Source of the DNA: Shewanella canadensis
GTDB taxonomy: Bacteria > Pseudomonadota > Gammaproteobacteria > Enterobacterales > Shewanellaceae
Length of the DNA stretch: 64,000 bases
Assembly (NCBI RefSeq): GCF_003966225.1
Contig: NZ_RXNU01000011.1
Location: 1 to 64,000 of the forward strand
Direction of reading: 5' to 3'
The notes under the pieces are model-generated. The model ran no database searches and had not been told where the DNA came from. It worked only from the letters and a program-made list of their open reading frames with translations. This document shows, piece by piece, positions 37,728-46,093 of the stretch. Made by a program: the position numbers and the translations under genes. The first letter of the stretch is position 1. Every line of letters starts with the position of its first letter.

Positions 37728-38621
37728 TCAGGCTGACGGGTTGAGTGCTGATTGTATCTCTTCTATCAATAATCGTGTGCGCTTGGCCATATGCAGACGT
37801 GCCGGATATAGCAGCGAGATAGGCATCGCTTGATAGAACCAGCCTGGCAATACTGGGATCAATTTCCCCTGCTCCACTAAGACATTTGCAGTGTGCTCGG
37901 TCATCAAACCAATACCAAAGTTCTGCTCAATTAGCAGGCTGTAGCTGGAAACGGTATTTGCCAAGTGTTGATACCGCGGCTGTAATGTCACTTGCTTTCC
38001 CTCTTGGTGAGTGAGCGTCAATGGACTGATTTGGCCGCCGTTGCTAATCGCCACCCAGTCGTATTGCTCCAATTGTGCCGGATATTCGGGAAGGCTATGC
38101 TTCAGTTCCGGGCTGGCGTACAACTTCAACCGGGTAGTGGTGAGCGGTAACGAAATCAGGCCTGAATCTGGTAGATCGCCGGAACGAATCGCCAGATCGA
38201 TGGAGTCATCGATGATAGCCAGAGCTTCCTCGGTGATCTGAAGGTCAAACTGCACCTTGGGGTAGGTTTGATGGAAACGTTTCAAAATCGGCAGCAATAG
38301 GCATTGATAAAAGTCATTGGTCGTGGTGATCCGAATCCTACCTTTAACCTCTTCGGCAAAGTTTTTCACCTCATCGACCCCTTCAACACCGCAGCGCAGT
38401 AGATCGCAAGCATGCTGGTACAAAGCTTCCCCCTCCTCGGTAGTGCTGACTTTGCGAGTACTGCGCTGGAATAACTTCACACCTAAATAGCTTTCCAGCC
38501 GGCTTATTTGCTCGCTCACCTTGCCACGCGGCATACCTAAGCGTTTACCTGCCAAGGTAAAGCTGCCTGTTTCTACCACAGTCGCAAAGATGGCCATGGG
38601 CTTGAGGTAATTCAATAACAT
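37728..38621 (-). CDS. LysR-type regulator
   Basis: This 297-residue LysR-family protein has an N-terminal winged helix (SFTLAGKRLGMPRGKVSEQI) and an effector-binding domain. It most resembles the large group of regulators that stand divergent from oxidoreductase genes. The divergent gene here encodes an NAD(P)-binding protein, so local control is the natural inference; the inducer is unknown. Confidence 0.85.
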   Translation of the reverse strand: MLLNYLKPMAIFATVVETGSFTLAGKRLGMPRGKVSEQISRLESYLGVKLFQRSTRKVSTTEEGEALYQHACDLLRCGVEGVDEVKNFAEEVKGRIRITTTNDFYQCLLLPILKRFHQTYPKVQFDLQITEEALAIIDDSIDLAIRSGDLPDSGLISLPLTTTRLKLYASPELKHSLPEYPAQLEQYDWVAISNGGQISPLTLTHQEGKQVTLQPRYQHLANTVSSYSLLIEQNFGIGLMTEHTANVLVEQGKLIPVLPGWFYQAMPISLLYPARLHMAKRTRLLIEEIQSALNPSA

Positions 38622-38723
38622 ATGATTGATACCGTTTTGGGATCAGAGTTGATTGATTTTAGCTACTAACCAGACAGTTCCGCAAGTGGCATACTGCACT
38701 CAAATCACATTGAGAACCTAATT

Positions 38724-39389
38724 ATGACAATAAAAACACTTGCTTTACTTGGTGCTACGGGGCTTGTTGGACAACAAGTGGTCAAAGAAGCGTTGGCGCA
38801 AGGTTACCATCTGAGGATATTAGCCCGTACTCCGTCGAAGGTGAAGCCGCACCCCAACGTCACCGTTATTCAAGGAGACGCCAGAGACAGTGAAAGTCTC
38901 GATATCTTACTTAAAGGGGCCGAGGCAGTGGTGTCAACTTTAGGGCCAGCCGGGATCAACCAGAGCATGAAAGCTGCCAGAGCGTCCGCCAGAGATATGC
39001 CGTGCTTTAACAGTACCCGAGCTTTACTTCCCCTATTGGCAAAACATAATATTCGTCGCTTTATTTTAACCGGAGGGGTGAGCCTAAAGCTCCCGGAAGA
39101 TCGAAACGGTTTTTTTATGAACTTTTTGTTATCGCGCGTCGCTCCCCGGTTACTGGGGGATATCTATATTGATCGGGAGAAGGAGTATGAGCTACTGCAG
39201 CAATCGGATATTAATTGGACTGTTGCTCGTTGTGGCGCGATGGACGATGCTCCGTCCAGCAAACCACTTAAGACCAGCGGTAAAAAATTTCAAGGCGGCA
39301 AGGTCTCTACGCATCTTCTGTCCCGCTTTTTATTGGATCAAGTGAACGATGATCAGTTTGTTGGTAAGGGGGTATATATGGCCAGTTGA
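38724..39389 (+). CDS. NAD(P)H-binding atypical SDR protein (NmrA-like)
   Basis: The 221-residue protein has a Rossmann nucleotide-binding motif at the N-terminus (GATGLVGQQVV) with Arg and Lys after strand 2 (ARTPSK) that favour NADP. It lacks the classical YxxxK catalytic pair, as in NmrA-like and flavin-reductase-like atypical short-chain dehydrogenases. The substrate cannot be deduced. It is divergent from the LysR gene. Confidence 0.75.
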   Translation: MTIKTLALLGATGLVGQQVVKEALAQGYHLRILARTPSKVKPHPNVTVIQGDARDSESLDILLKGAEAVVSTLGPAGINQSMKAARASARDMPCFNSTRALLPLLAKHNIRRFILTGGVSLKLPEDRNGFFMNFLLSRVAPRLLGDIYIDREKEYELLQQSDINWTVARCGAMDDAPSSKPLKTSGKKFQGGKVSTHLLSRFLLDQVNDDQFVGKGVYMAS

Positions 39390-39472
39390 TTTGGTAAAAA
39401 TGAACGTTCAAAAACTCTCTCAAAAACTATCTCGCCACCCATTTTAAGCAACTAACCCGCTTATGGACATCA

Positions 39473-39500
39473 ATGAGCTAGAGATTTAGCTCTAGCTCAT
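39473..39500. terminator. Long inverted repeat after the SDR gene
   Basis: The arms ATGAGCTAGAG and CTCTAGCTCAT are a perfect 11-bp inverted repeat with a six-base loop, 84 bases after the stop. There is no T run, so a terminator role is uncertain. Confidence 0.4.
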
Positions 39501-39537
39501 GAGGTCTTCGTTAGGAAAAGTATGGCAACAGGATATG

Positions 39538-39612
39538 TGCTAACGCCGCTAGCAGGAGACGAAAAACCAGAGCGAAGCGGCGTTTTTTTGAACCCTCTCG
39601 CAGGCGTTGCTA
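39538..39612 (-). repeat. attC-like site D
   Basis: This 75-base imperfect hairpin has outer arms TGCTAACGCC and GGCGTTGCTA and inner pairs AAAAAC/GTTTTT. The layout resembles an integron attC site lying just beyond the stop of a small minus-strand frame, but the end boxes fit the attC consensus only in part. Confidence 0.35.
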
Positions 39613-39622
39613 ATTGACCGTT

Positions 39623-39787
39623 TCATAGTTTATAACCTAACGACAAATGTAACTGCCCCACAGCAAGGAAGGAAACTGCGAACCAACCTAACCAGCAAAA
39701 CAGCCCCACCACCAAAGAAGAAATTGCACTCTTTGAAACTTGCGAGAACAGGTTTGAAACTAAACAACTAAACAAGCCACCCATTTT
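39623..39787 (-). CDS. Possible small hydrophobic protein
   Basis: The frame gives about 54 residues from an ATG at 39787, with one or two hydrophobic stretches (ISSLVVGLFCWLGWFAVSFL). The frame itself opens further upstream at 39832. It is followed within 11 bases by an attC-like hairpin, so it could be a gene cassette product. There is no recognisable family and confidence is low. Confidence 0.3.
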   Translation of the reverse strand, partial: KMGGLFSCLVSNLFSQVSKSAISSLVVGLFCWLGWFAVSFLAVGQLHLSLGYKL

Positions 39788-39870
39788 AAGGTATTCTCTC
39801 AAAGTCACCTTCTGCGGGTTGATAAACAGCACTCTAAGCCTGTCACTCTAAACGGTTGTATGACGATATA

Positions 39871-39953
39871 ACCCGACAAACCTAACACAACAGCGATATT
39901 TGTCATCAAACGGTCGCAACATACAAACCGAAGGCGTGACTGATTTGTCGGGT
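39871..39953. repeat. Inverted repeat downstream of the RAYT gene
   Basis: The arms ACCCGACAAA (39871-39880) and TTTGTCGGGT (39944-39953) form a perfect 10-bp inverted repeat 43 bases past the RAYT stop. TTGTATG/CATACAA is a further, offset pair in the same stretch. RAYT genes are often flanked by palindromic REP sequences that they act on, so this could be such an element. Confidence 0.45.
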
Positions 39954-39995
39954 AAATGACCTTGAGGAGAAGAAGTTAAACCACAGCAAGATATG

Positions 39996-40970
39996 TCAGC
40001 TATGCCAGTATCGACAACTACTAGCATTAGCTATACGCTTTTTATCAAGGTGCTCACAATAACGTGTTAACTCTTCTAGCGTACCTACCGGACCTTTAAA
40101 GAGATATTTGAATTCACTGGTTACTTTAAGCCAGTTTTCAAGCGGAATATTTAGTCGGTTTAGTATCTTCACCGTACCGGGTTTAATCGCACCACGCTTA
40201 TCATCACGTATTACTCTTCCGGTATCATCAACCAGCTCTAAGTAATCTTTAATATCAAACATTAACCCATTAGGCATATTTTTACGTTCATTGCCTACAA
40301 ATGGCAGCAGTACATCCGATTGCAACCCTTTGAACGCTGCTTTGATTCGGCGCTGTATACTGGTGAAATCAGAGTGCTCTGGCGTATCAGCCATATTGGC
40401 TCTGATTGGATTGAGGTCAACATAAGCCATGCAAGCGAGCACGGCAGCTTCGTCGAGTAGTGCCTGGGACTTGAACCTCCCCTCCCAAAAACGCCCAGTG
40501 CAGTTGTCCTCTTTATTGGCTTGCCTCGCTATAGGCTCGTTAAGTGCACGCATAAACCAACTTATATCCATCAACCTGCGTCGGTATTCTGCTATCGTCT
40601 CGTTGAGCGTTTCAATCTCATAAGACTCAATGGCATCACCTTTAGCGAACTTTTGTGTCAGCAATGTACCTTTGAACAACTGATGCCATTGATTTACCAC
40701 ATCGATGCTTGTCCAAGCTTGCGCTAATTCTGAATCTATTCTCAGCACGATATGCAAATGATTCGACATTACCGCATAGGCTGCAATATCGATGGCAAAG
40801 ACAGACGTTAACAGTAAAAGTCTATCTTCTACCCACCCTCTCCTATGCTCGAAAGATTGGCCAGAGTAATTATCTATTCCGCATAAAAACGCCCTTCTCA
40901 CCGTGCGGCTCACACAATGATAAAAGGGCGTATCTTCCAAACTGACCTGACTAGAGCGAGGTTTAGGCAT
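39996..40970 (-). CDS. REP-associated tyrosine transposase (RAYT, Y1/HUH family)
   Basis: This is a 324-residue protein of the IS200/IS605-like RAYT group. The N-terminal motif TPFYHCVSRTVRRAFLCG and the metal-binding HLH in MSNHLHIVLR are characteristic, as is CTGRFWEGRFKSQALLDEAA with the conserved PIRAN downstream. These single-strand endonucleases process REP palindromes and are usually domesticated rather than mobile. The ATG at 40970 is preceded by CAGGAGG. It lies inside an apparent cassette region in the same orientation as its neighbours. Confidence 0.88.
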   Translation of the reverse strand: MPKPRSSQVSLEDTPFYHCVSRTVRRAFLCGIDNYSGQSFEHRRGWVEDRLLLLTSVFAIDIAAYAVMSNHLHIVLRIDSELAQAWTSIDVVNQWHQLFKGTLLTQKFAKGDAIESYEIETLNETIAEYRRRLMDISWFMRALNEPIARQANKEDNCTGRFWEGRFKSQALLDEAAVLACMAYVDLNPIRANMADTPEHSDFTSIQRRIKAAFKGLQSDVLLPFVGNERKNMPNGLMFDIKDYLELVDDTGRVIRDDKRGAIKPGTVKILNRLNIPLENWLKVTSEFKYLFKGPVGTLEELTRYCEHLDKKRIANASSCRYWHS

Positions 40971-41034
40971 CCTTGCCTCCTGAAACATCCAAAATCGAAT
41001 CTTTCAAGTGTAGAAGTCAATGCAAATGCTCGCC

Positions 41035-41151
41035 AACTAACATGGGTGGCCCATTAGTTACCTCTAATAATGGGCTGAAAATTGTTTGCTAAAATGTTGA
41101 GGAACGAAAACAGAAAACTGTTTTTTGTCCTCATTTATTAGCTTGTTATAT
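41035..41151 (-). repeat. attC-like site C, downstream of the SLATT gene
   Basis: The region forms an extended imperfect hairpin with GAGGA/TCCTC and AAAACAG/CTGTTTT arms in the centre. Its right box GTTATAT overlaps the SLATT stop codon, and a possible partner AACTAAC lies at 41035. The box match is weaker than at sites A and B. Confidence 0.4.
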
Positions 41152-41625
41152 GCTATATGCATTATTATCATCTTGTGTTTCTGTAGAAGCAGCCTTCCAA
41201 GCAAAACTCATTGCTGATGGCGACTCCTTAGTTAATTGATCGCTTCGTTTTCTAATATCATCAATTTTATTCTCAAGAACAGAAGCCTCAGGAGGAAAAT
41301 TGATTATAAATTCAATCTCTTTCTTGAGTTCTCCAAAATGGCCGCCTGCTAATCGGTGTAAATCGGCTTTTTCTGAGAACTTCAAAAATGTTTGTATTGA
41401 AGCTAAAACGGCTGCAAAAACGCTAATAAAACCTGGGATTAATTTATATTGCGCGGACAAATCCGAAAACGTTAGAGCCCCAGCTATAGTTGCAAGGACA
41501 ATAACGGGAATACCAACCCAGTAATTTAACTTTTGGCATAGAACCCCTGACTCATTTTGAGCTATTTGAGCTCTTTTGAATCGAGCTCTCCATTTTTTAA
41601 GCATTTTTAATTGTGCTTCATTCAC
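41146..41625 (-). CDS. SLATT-domain two-helix membrane protein
   Basis: The 159-residue protein has a basic N-terminal helix, two membrane segments (about residues 33-50 and 62-80) and a C-terminal helical part (HRLAGGHFGELKKEIEFI) typical of SLATT proteins. SLATT proteins are predicted pore-forming effectors of nucleotide-signalling and other antiphage systems, usually paired with a sensor or synthetase. No such partner is encoded beside it; instead it sits between attC-like sites. AAGGAG precedes its start by eight bases. A defence role is an inference from the family. Confidence 0.75.
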   Translation of the reverse strand: MNEAQLKMLKKWRARFKRAQIAQNESGVLCQKLNYWVGIPVIVLATIAGALTFSDLSAQYKLIPGFISVFAAVLASIQTFLKFSEKADLHRLAGGHFGELKKEIEFIINFPPEASVLENKIDDIRKRSDQLTKESPSAMSFAWKAASTETQDDNNAYSI

Positions 41626-41654
41626 TGCTGACTCCTTTTAAGCATATATCGCCC

Positions 41655-41746
41655 AAATAACAGGCTAAGTAATGGTTGGCTAAAATTGTGTAGCGAAGCG
41701 AAACGTAGCCAACTGTTACGTGTCCTTGTTAATTTTCTTGTTAGGT
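41655..41746 (-). repeat. attC-like site B between the DUF2971 and SLATT genes
   Basis: Read on the minus strand it begins with ACCTAAC, one base after the DUF2971 stop, and ends with GTTATTT, 30 bases before the SLATT start. Inside lies a 7-bp stem AGCCAAC/GTTGGCT around a 28-base loop. Length (92 bases), end boxes and position relative to both genes are as expected for an integron attC site. Confidence 0.6.
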
Positions 41747-41747
41747 T

Positions 41748-42668
41748 TTATTTACCAATACGGTTAAAACCACGAATATAACTCTCAAGTGTGCCAGCAT
41801 CAGCAAACATCCTTAAAGGGTTATTTGATGCAGCATTATCCATATCTTCTTCGGTTATTAAGCACCATGGACAGAATTCGTTATACTCTTGGACTGGCTC
41901 CTTACAACTATCACAGTAGCTTTTACAAGCAATTATATTGTCTTCATTGAAAGTATAAGTGTTCAGGTTCTCATCAAGAAAATATTGATTTGAGCTACTT
42001 TTTCCTATTTTTGCTTCAAGATATTGAGAATCAATTTCGGTACAAAGTTCTTTAGCCTTTTCTTTATATAAAGGCTTGGTTAAAGAACCTGATATGATCG
42101 CTGTAACACAATCTATTGGTATATAAGCGATCATATTTTCATTAATAATTGAAACGTCATCCATTGAAACAACTAAGCGCCTCTCTGATTCATAATTCCA
42201 ACATGAGTGCTTAGTAAAGTAGGCTGCATTTTGTACCCCATTTCTGAGGAACATCATATCGCGAGGCTTTCCCCTTCGGTAAGCCATATTAAAAGTACCA
42301 TTCAGTTCAGTTCTCGGCGTGTCTTGGTATACAACATCTCCTAAATTAGCATCCTTTAAATACTCTAGAAGCTTTTCTTCATCAACTTCAACCACAAACC
42401 CCTTTGAATTATGTGCATAGTGCGCCCACATAGGAGCAACTATTGGAGAATTTGAAAAGCAAGTTGTAGGGAATTGCTGGATCTCCCGAACGACTTCATT
42501 ATAGAAAGCGATGACTTCATGGTCATCTTCAAAGTTGATTGTTAAAAATAATTCGTAAGGATCATTGTAATCTTTTGGGAAAGAGAACTTAAAACCACAA
42601 TAGTCTTCTTTATTAAAAGCGACTTCCAAAATATCAGGACCAATATATTTATAAATCTTTTTAGTCAT
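41748..42668 (-). CDS. DUF2971-family protein with C-terminal zinc ribbon
   Basis: The 306-residue protein carries a DUF2971 domain with the family pattern YKYIGPD at the start, then FSNSPIVAPMWAHYAHNSKGFVVEVD and YESERRLVVSMD. The last 60 residues contain CDSC and CPWC pairs that could bind zinc. The function is unknown; many such genes lie in defence islands and gene cassettes. The ATG at 42668 follows GGAG by six bases; the frame also opens at a TTG at 42680. Its start and stop lie close to attC-like sites on both sides. Confidence 0.75.
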   Translation of the reverse strand: MTKKIYKYIGPDILEVAFNKEDYCGFKFSFPKDYNDPYELFLTINFEDDHEVIAFYNEVVREIQQFPTTCFSNSPIVAPMWAHYAHNSKGFVVEVDEEKLLEYLKDANLGDVVYQDTPRTELNGTFNMAYRRGKPRDMMFLRNGVQNAAYFTKHSCWNYESERRLVVSMDDVSIINENMIAYIPIDCVTAIISGSLTKPLYKEKAKELCTEIDSQYLEAKIGKSSSNQYFLDENLNTYTFNEDNIIACKSYCDSCKEPVQEYNEFCPWCLITEEDMDNAASNNPLRMFADAGTLESYIRGFNRIGK

Positions 42669-42693
42669 CCATAACTCCAATGTTTGCCATAAA

Positions 42694-42752
42694 ACCTAAC
42701 AGCTTATTCACTAGCAGCACGATAACGTTCTTTCCTGCTTGAACAGTTAGGT
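42694..42752 (-). repeat. attC-like site A upstream of the DUF2971 gene
   Basis: This 59-base element has perfect end boxes ACCTAAC and GTTAGGT (consensus RYYYAAC/GTTRRRY) and an inner AGCAG/CTGCT stem around a 17-base loop. It ends about 26 bases before the DUF2971 start codon, as cassette genes normally do. Confidence 0.6.
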
Positions 42753-43291
42753 AAAGCTACCATCTACAACTCATTGCTGCAAAAGGATTATTTTTTGTTT
42801 CGTGAACAAAAACACTAAAAACTGTCCGGTAAAAAGATGCGTGGGTGTTTATGAGGTCTGCATAACACTTTTTAGTAAAGACTAACCTATTGATATTAAG
42901 GTATATAATAAATCACTGCCGTGTTATCGATGCGTCAAATGCATCGATATTGCACAACAATCTTAAGATTTAGTTATAACTGTGCAAAAATACAGTCAAA
43001 TTGAAGGAAAGACCTTCTTGTGAATAACCCAGTGTAGATGCGGCTATCCTTACAACAATGTCCCTATCTAAAAGCCAGTTCAGCATCCATGCTTCTCGTT
43101 CGTTAGCTTGAATCTTTGCTTCTCTCACCGTCTCGCAGACGTATCTGCACATAAGGTCGTTCTTTCACATCTTGTGATTACGACATTGGTGCATCGATGC
43201 ACAGCACTCACCGCTGGTGATAGATAACAATGAAGGTATAACCTTCAAAAAACTATCTAATACCAACTCAACCAGAAGCTAAAGCGGGGTT
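42753..43291. other. Intergenic region with ATCGATGC palindromes
   Basis: The region holds a 9-bp inverted repeat TATCGATGC/GCATCGATA at 42925-42949 and a perfect 14-bp palindrome GTGCATCGATGCAC at 43189-43202. A 60-codon open frame lies between them (42970-43152) but looks unlike a real protein. No RNA gene is recognised. Confidence 0.5.
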
Positions 43292-43861
43292 TTAGATTAA
43301 AGCATCGAGCTGAAAGTTTTGCAGGTTAAATTCGATGATTTCGCAATTACCCGGGAGTAACTGGCGGTTGGACCAAGCTTGTTCTCCGGCGAAGAGATTT
43401 TGAATGACTCGTAACCATTCCCCATGGCCGATAACTACCAGGGTTTTCACATCTATGTTAGATAATCCGCGCAAGAAGTGCTGTACCCGACTCAATACAT
43501 CGGTAGCAGATTCGGCCCCCTCAATCTCCATCTCATTGCCAACGAAACGACGTTCGTAAGCCTCCCATAAACCGAGAGATTCACTATTATGCAGCCCCTG
43601 TAACTCACCAAAGCATCGCTCACGCAATAAGGGGGACGATTCAATGGGTAAATTCAAGTTATGGTTGGCTAAGGTCGCCGTCGTCATGGCACGGCCCAGA
43701 TCGCTGGTGAATATCAGATCAGGATGATGAGAGGCTAATTGAGTGCCTAACCGTCTGGCTTGACACTGCCCCTCCAGAGTTAAGTGACTATCGAGATGAC
43801 CTTGCAGTTTCCCCTGTTTATTCCATTGGGTTTCACCGTGACGACAAAAGAGTATTTTCAT
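43292..43861 (-). CDS. Histidine phosphatase family protein (phosphoglycerate mutase-like)
   Basis: This 189-residue branch-2-size phosphatase has the catalytic RHG motif at the start (FCRHGETQWN) and the second catalytic His in VIGHGEWLRV. The family includes alpha-ribazole-phosphate phosphatase (CobC of enteric bacteria), which would fit the cobalamin genes in this window, and many phosphatases of unknown substrate. Sequence alone does not separate these. Confidence 0.8.
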   Translation of the reverse strand: MKILFCRHGETQWNKQGKLQGHLDSHLTLEGQCQARRLGTQLASHHPDLIFTSDLGRAMTTATLANHNLNLPIESSPLLRERCFGELQGLHNSESLGLWEAYERRFVGNEMEIEGAESATDVLSRVQHFLRGLSNIDVKTLVVIGHGEWLRVIQNLFAGEQAWSNRQLLPGNCEIIEFNLQNFQLDALI

Positions 43862-44074
43862 TCTTAACGTGGATCCTGGAACGGGTATTTAGACAGGCCT
43901 TGAACACTCAATTTTATCACCAAGCTCATCTCCTATGCTATGGGATAATTCACAGTGTTTTCAGAGTTTTTTGTTGACTTAAACTACAAGTGGAGGCCAC
44001 CGACACAGGCTCAATCATGCCAAATTTACTTGCTATACTTAGACACATCTATCTAAGGCGATGGCAGGACAAGA

Positions 44075-44836
44075 ATGACAAGTTTGCGAACCCGGCATCT
44101 TACATTGCTCTTTCTGTTGTTATTTTCACCTCTATTTCTTCCCTATACGCAGGCTGATGAATATACTTTCGCCTCTATTGAGTTTGAACCATTTGGTTAT
44201 GTTGAAGATGGGGCCATCAAAGGCATCATTCCAGATATTGCAAGAGCCATAGCCGATGAAGCGAATATACAGATTCAGATAACGTTATTACCCTATTCCC
44301 GCGTGGTTAATTACATTAAAAACGGCAACGCTGACTTTGCCATATTTAGCCGAAATTCTGATAATGATGATGAAGTTGACTACATCTCTCTGCTATTCAT
44401 ACAAAATGTCATCCTGTTAACAAAGAAAGGAAATCCACTCCTGAGCCATGAAGAGATCTATGATCCGGATAAAGTTGCTAGCATCGGTTACCTAAGAGGC
44501 ACTAATTTTTGTCCCGAAATATTACTGGACGATAGGCTACTAACCTACGAGCTAAAGGACTTTACTCAGGGCTTAAAAATGCTGAACTCGAATAGAATTA
44601 GTGCGTTTCTGACAATTGATAATACGGCTCTATATGAAAGCAAAAAACTCGGCCTGCAGTCGTCATTCGAATTCCCGGGATTAAGCCTGAAAACAATCGA
44701 AGCCTGGCTACAAGTCCCAAAGCAAGGTCCGACTGATAACCCGCTCCCGATAGGTAAAATTCGCTCTGCTGCAGAGAAACTCACGACAGAGGGAAAGGTA
44801 GACAAGATATTACAACAGTATTTAAAAACGAATTGA
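44075..44836 (+). CDS. Periplasmic substrate-binding-protein-like (SBP_bac_3)
   Basis: The 253-residue protein has a signal peptide (hydrophobic LTLLFLLLFSPLFLPY, cut after QA) and a family-3 solute-binding fold starting YTFASIEFEPFGYVEDGAIKGIIPDI. No permease or ATPase is next to it, which is common in Shewanella for this family. It converges with the AraC gene. The ligand is unknown. Confidence 0.8.
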   Translation: MTSLRTRHLTLLFLLLFSPLFLPYTQADEYTFASIEFEPFGYVEDGAIKGIIPDIARAIADEANIQIQITLLPYSRVVNYIKNGNADFAIFSRNSDNDDEVDYISLLFIQNVILLTKKGNPLLSHEEIYDPDKVASIGYLRGTNFCPEILLDDRLLTYELKDFTQGLKMLNSNRISAFLTIDNTALYESKKLGLQSSFEFPGLSLKTIEAWLQVPKQGPTDNPLPIGKIRSAAEKLTTEGKVDKILQQYLKTN

Positions 44837-44932
44837 TATCAATCTTCATGGTGTTGACCATGAACCGATACCGTTGTCGCATCTAAGACTTGGTCAATTG
44901 TTTCGCCTAAGTCCATTATTTAGCAAAAGATG

Positions 44933-45808
44933 CTATTTGGAATTATGGAATAAACATAGGTTCCGAAACTCTTTAGGCGTCAAACCACTGTGCTTTTTAA
45001 AAAATTTTGTCAGGTTGGTTGGTTCACTGAATCCTAACTTCTGGGCAATAGACGCAATCGGATCCTGACTGTATGCCAATAGCCTTTTAGATTCTAAAAC
45101 CGCATATGAATCGATCAACTCCTTTCCTGTTTTCCCGGTATTTTCCTTGGCAATTTGGTTCAATTTCTTTGTCGTAACGCCCATCATATTTGCGTATTTT
45201 TCAACAGTACGGGTATACACATAGTGAGTCTTAATCAGATCATGAAACTTGCAATAATCTGATGAATAGTGAGCGTGGCTATTTGATTCAAAGGATGATT
45301 GATGCTGTCGAACCAATGTTTTTAATATTAACGTTCGTAAGGAGTTACGGATCACCTCTTCGCTTAGATTACTGTGCAGGTTTTTGTACTCCAACCATAA
45401 CTGCTCAAAGAAGAAGCTGCAGGTTTGTTCTTTTTCATGCAAAAAATTAATCTCTTCAAAAGCCGATCGGATCCTGCTTTTATAAGGGTCATCATTACCA
45501 TAAAACAAAATATTGTCACAAAATGGTATGATGTAACCGCGAATACTTGGATTATATTCAAACCTATGCGCCTGATATTTCGATATAAACAGTATTGTAC
45601 CTGGTCTTATTTGGCACACTTGATGATCGATATAATGCTTGCCGCGTCCATGGGTAATATAAATAATGGCATTAAAGAACAGACGGTGGGGATCGGTAAA
45701 CAAGCCTCTCTCATAGTTACTATAAAAATCCTGCATCGTATGCATGGCAAAGTCAAAATCAATTTTTGACCGTGGAAACTCGACACCGAATATCATATCG
45801 TCACTCAT
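44933..45808 (-). CDS. AraC-family regulator, downstream of the rdhA1 operon
   Basis: The 291-residue protein has an N-terminal cupin-like sensor domain (residues about 20-140) and a C-terminal double helix-turn-helix (residues about 195-290, ending FSEPTNLTKFFKKHSGLTPKEFR). It resembles the AraC protein at 55552-56448 in length and in the same C-terminal block. It lies 66 bases after the last gene of the minus-strand rdh operon, in the same direction, so it may be co-transcribed and control dehalogenase genes. The effector is unknown; a halogenated compound is an inference from location. Confidence 0.85.
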   Translation of the reverse strand: MSDDMIFGVEFPRSKIDFDFAMHTMQDFYSNYERGLFTDPHRLFFNAIIYITHGRGKHYIDHQVCQIRPGTILFISKYQAHRFEYNPSIRGYIIPFCDNILFYGNDDPYKSRIRSAFEEINFLHEKEQTCSFFFEQLWLEYKNLHSNLSEEVIRNSLRTLILKTLVRQHQSSFESNSHAHYSSDYCKFHDLIKTHYVYTRTVEKYANMMGVTTKKLNQIAKENTGKTGKELIDSYAVLESKRLLAYSQDPIASIAQKLGFSEPTNLTKFFKKHSGLTPKEFRNLCLFHNSK

Positions 45809-45874
45809 TACATTCCCATTTATAACTCATTTAATACACTCGCAATGCATCAGCTACTGTTGCTAACAGAAATG

Positions 45875-46093
45875 TTACTTCGTTTGCTCTTCAAACTTTT
45901 CTGCCCACTCTTTATAATTAATCGCGTCATTAACTGGTACCTTTGAGCTTGTAGAATGCTCTGAATAGGTAGCAACAAAGAGTGGCGTGTTACTCGCTTC
46001 CAATTGAGTCAAGTGATTGACCCTTAACCCAAGGTGAACACACACAAACACCGCTGAAACAATGTAAAATATGAACAGCAACTTCTTCCTCAT
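45875..46093 (-). CDS. Small membrane-anchored protein of the rdhA1 operon
   Basis: The 72-residue product has one N-terminal hydrophobic helix (LLFIFYIVSAVFVCVHLGL) that could be a signal anchor, and a polar, probably periplasmic remainder with no cysteine motif. Its ATG overlaps the stop of the FMN-binding membrane protein (ATGA), so the two are translationally coupled. I do not recognise a family. A role in assembly or electron transfer with its partner is inferred only from coupling. Confidence 0.6.
   Translation of the reverse strand: MRKKLLFIFYIVSAVFVCVHLGLRVNHLTQLEASNTPLFVATYSEHSTSSKVPVNDAINYKEWAEKFEEQTK

Noticed and set aside
42970..43152. 60-codon minus-strand frame between two palindromes
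   Set aside because: It is short, has no clear ribosome-binding site, and I recognise no domain.
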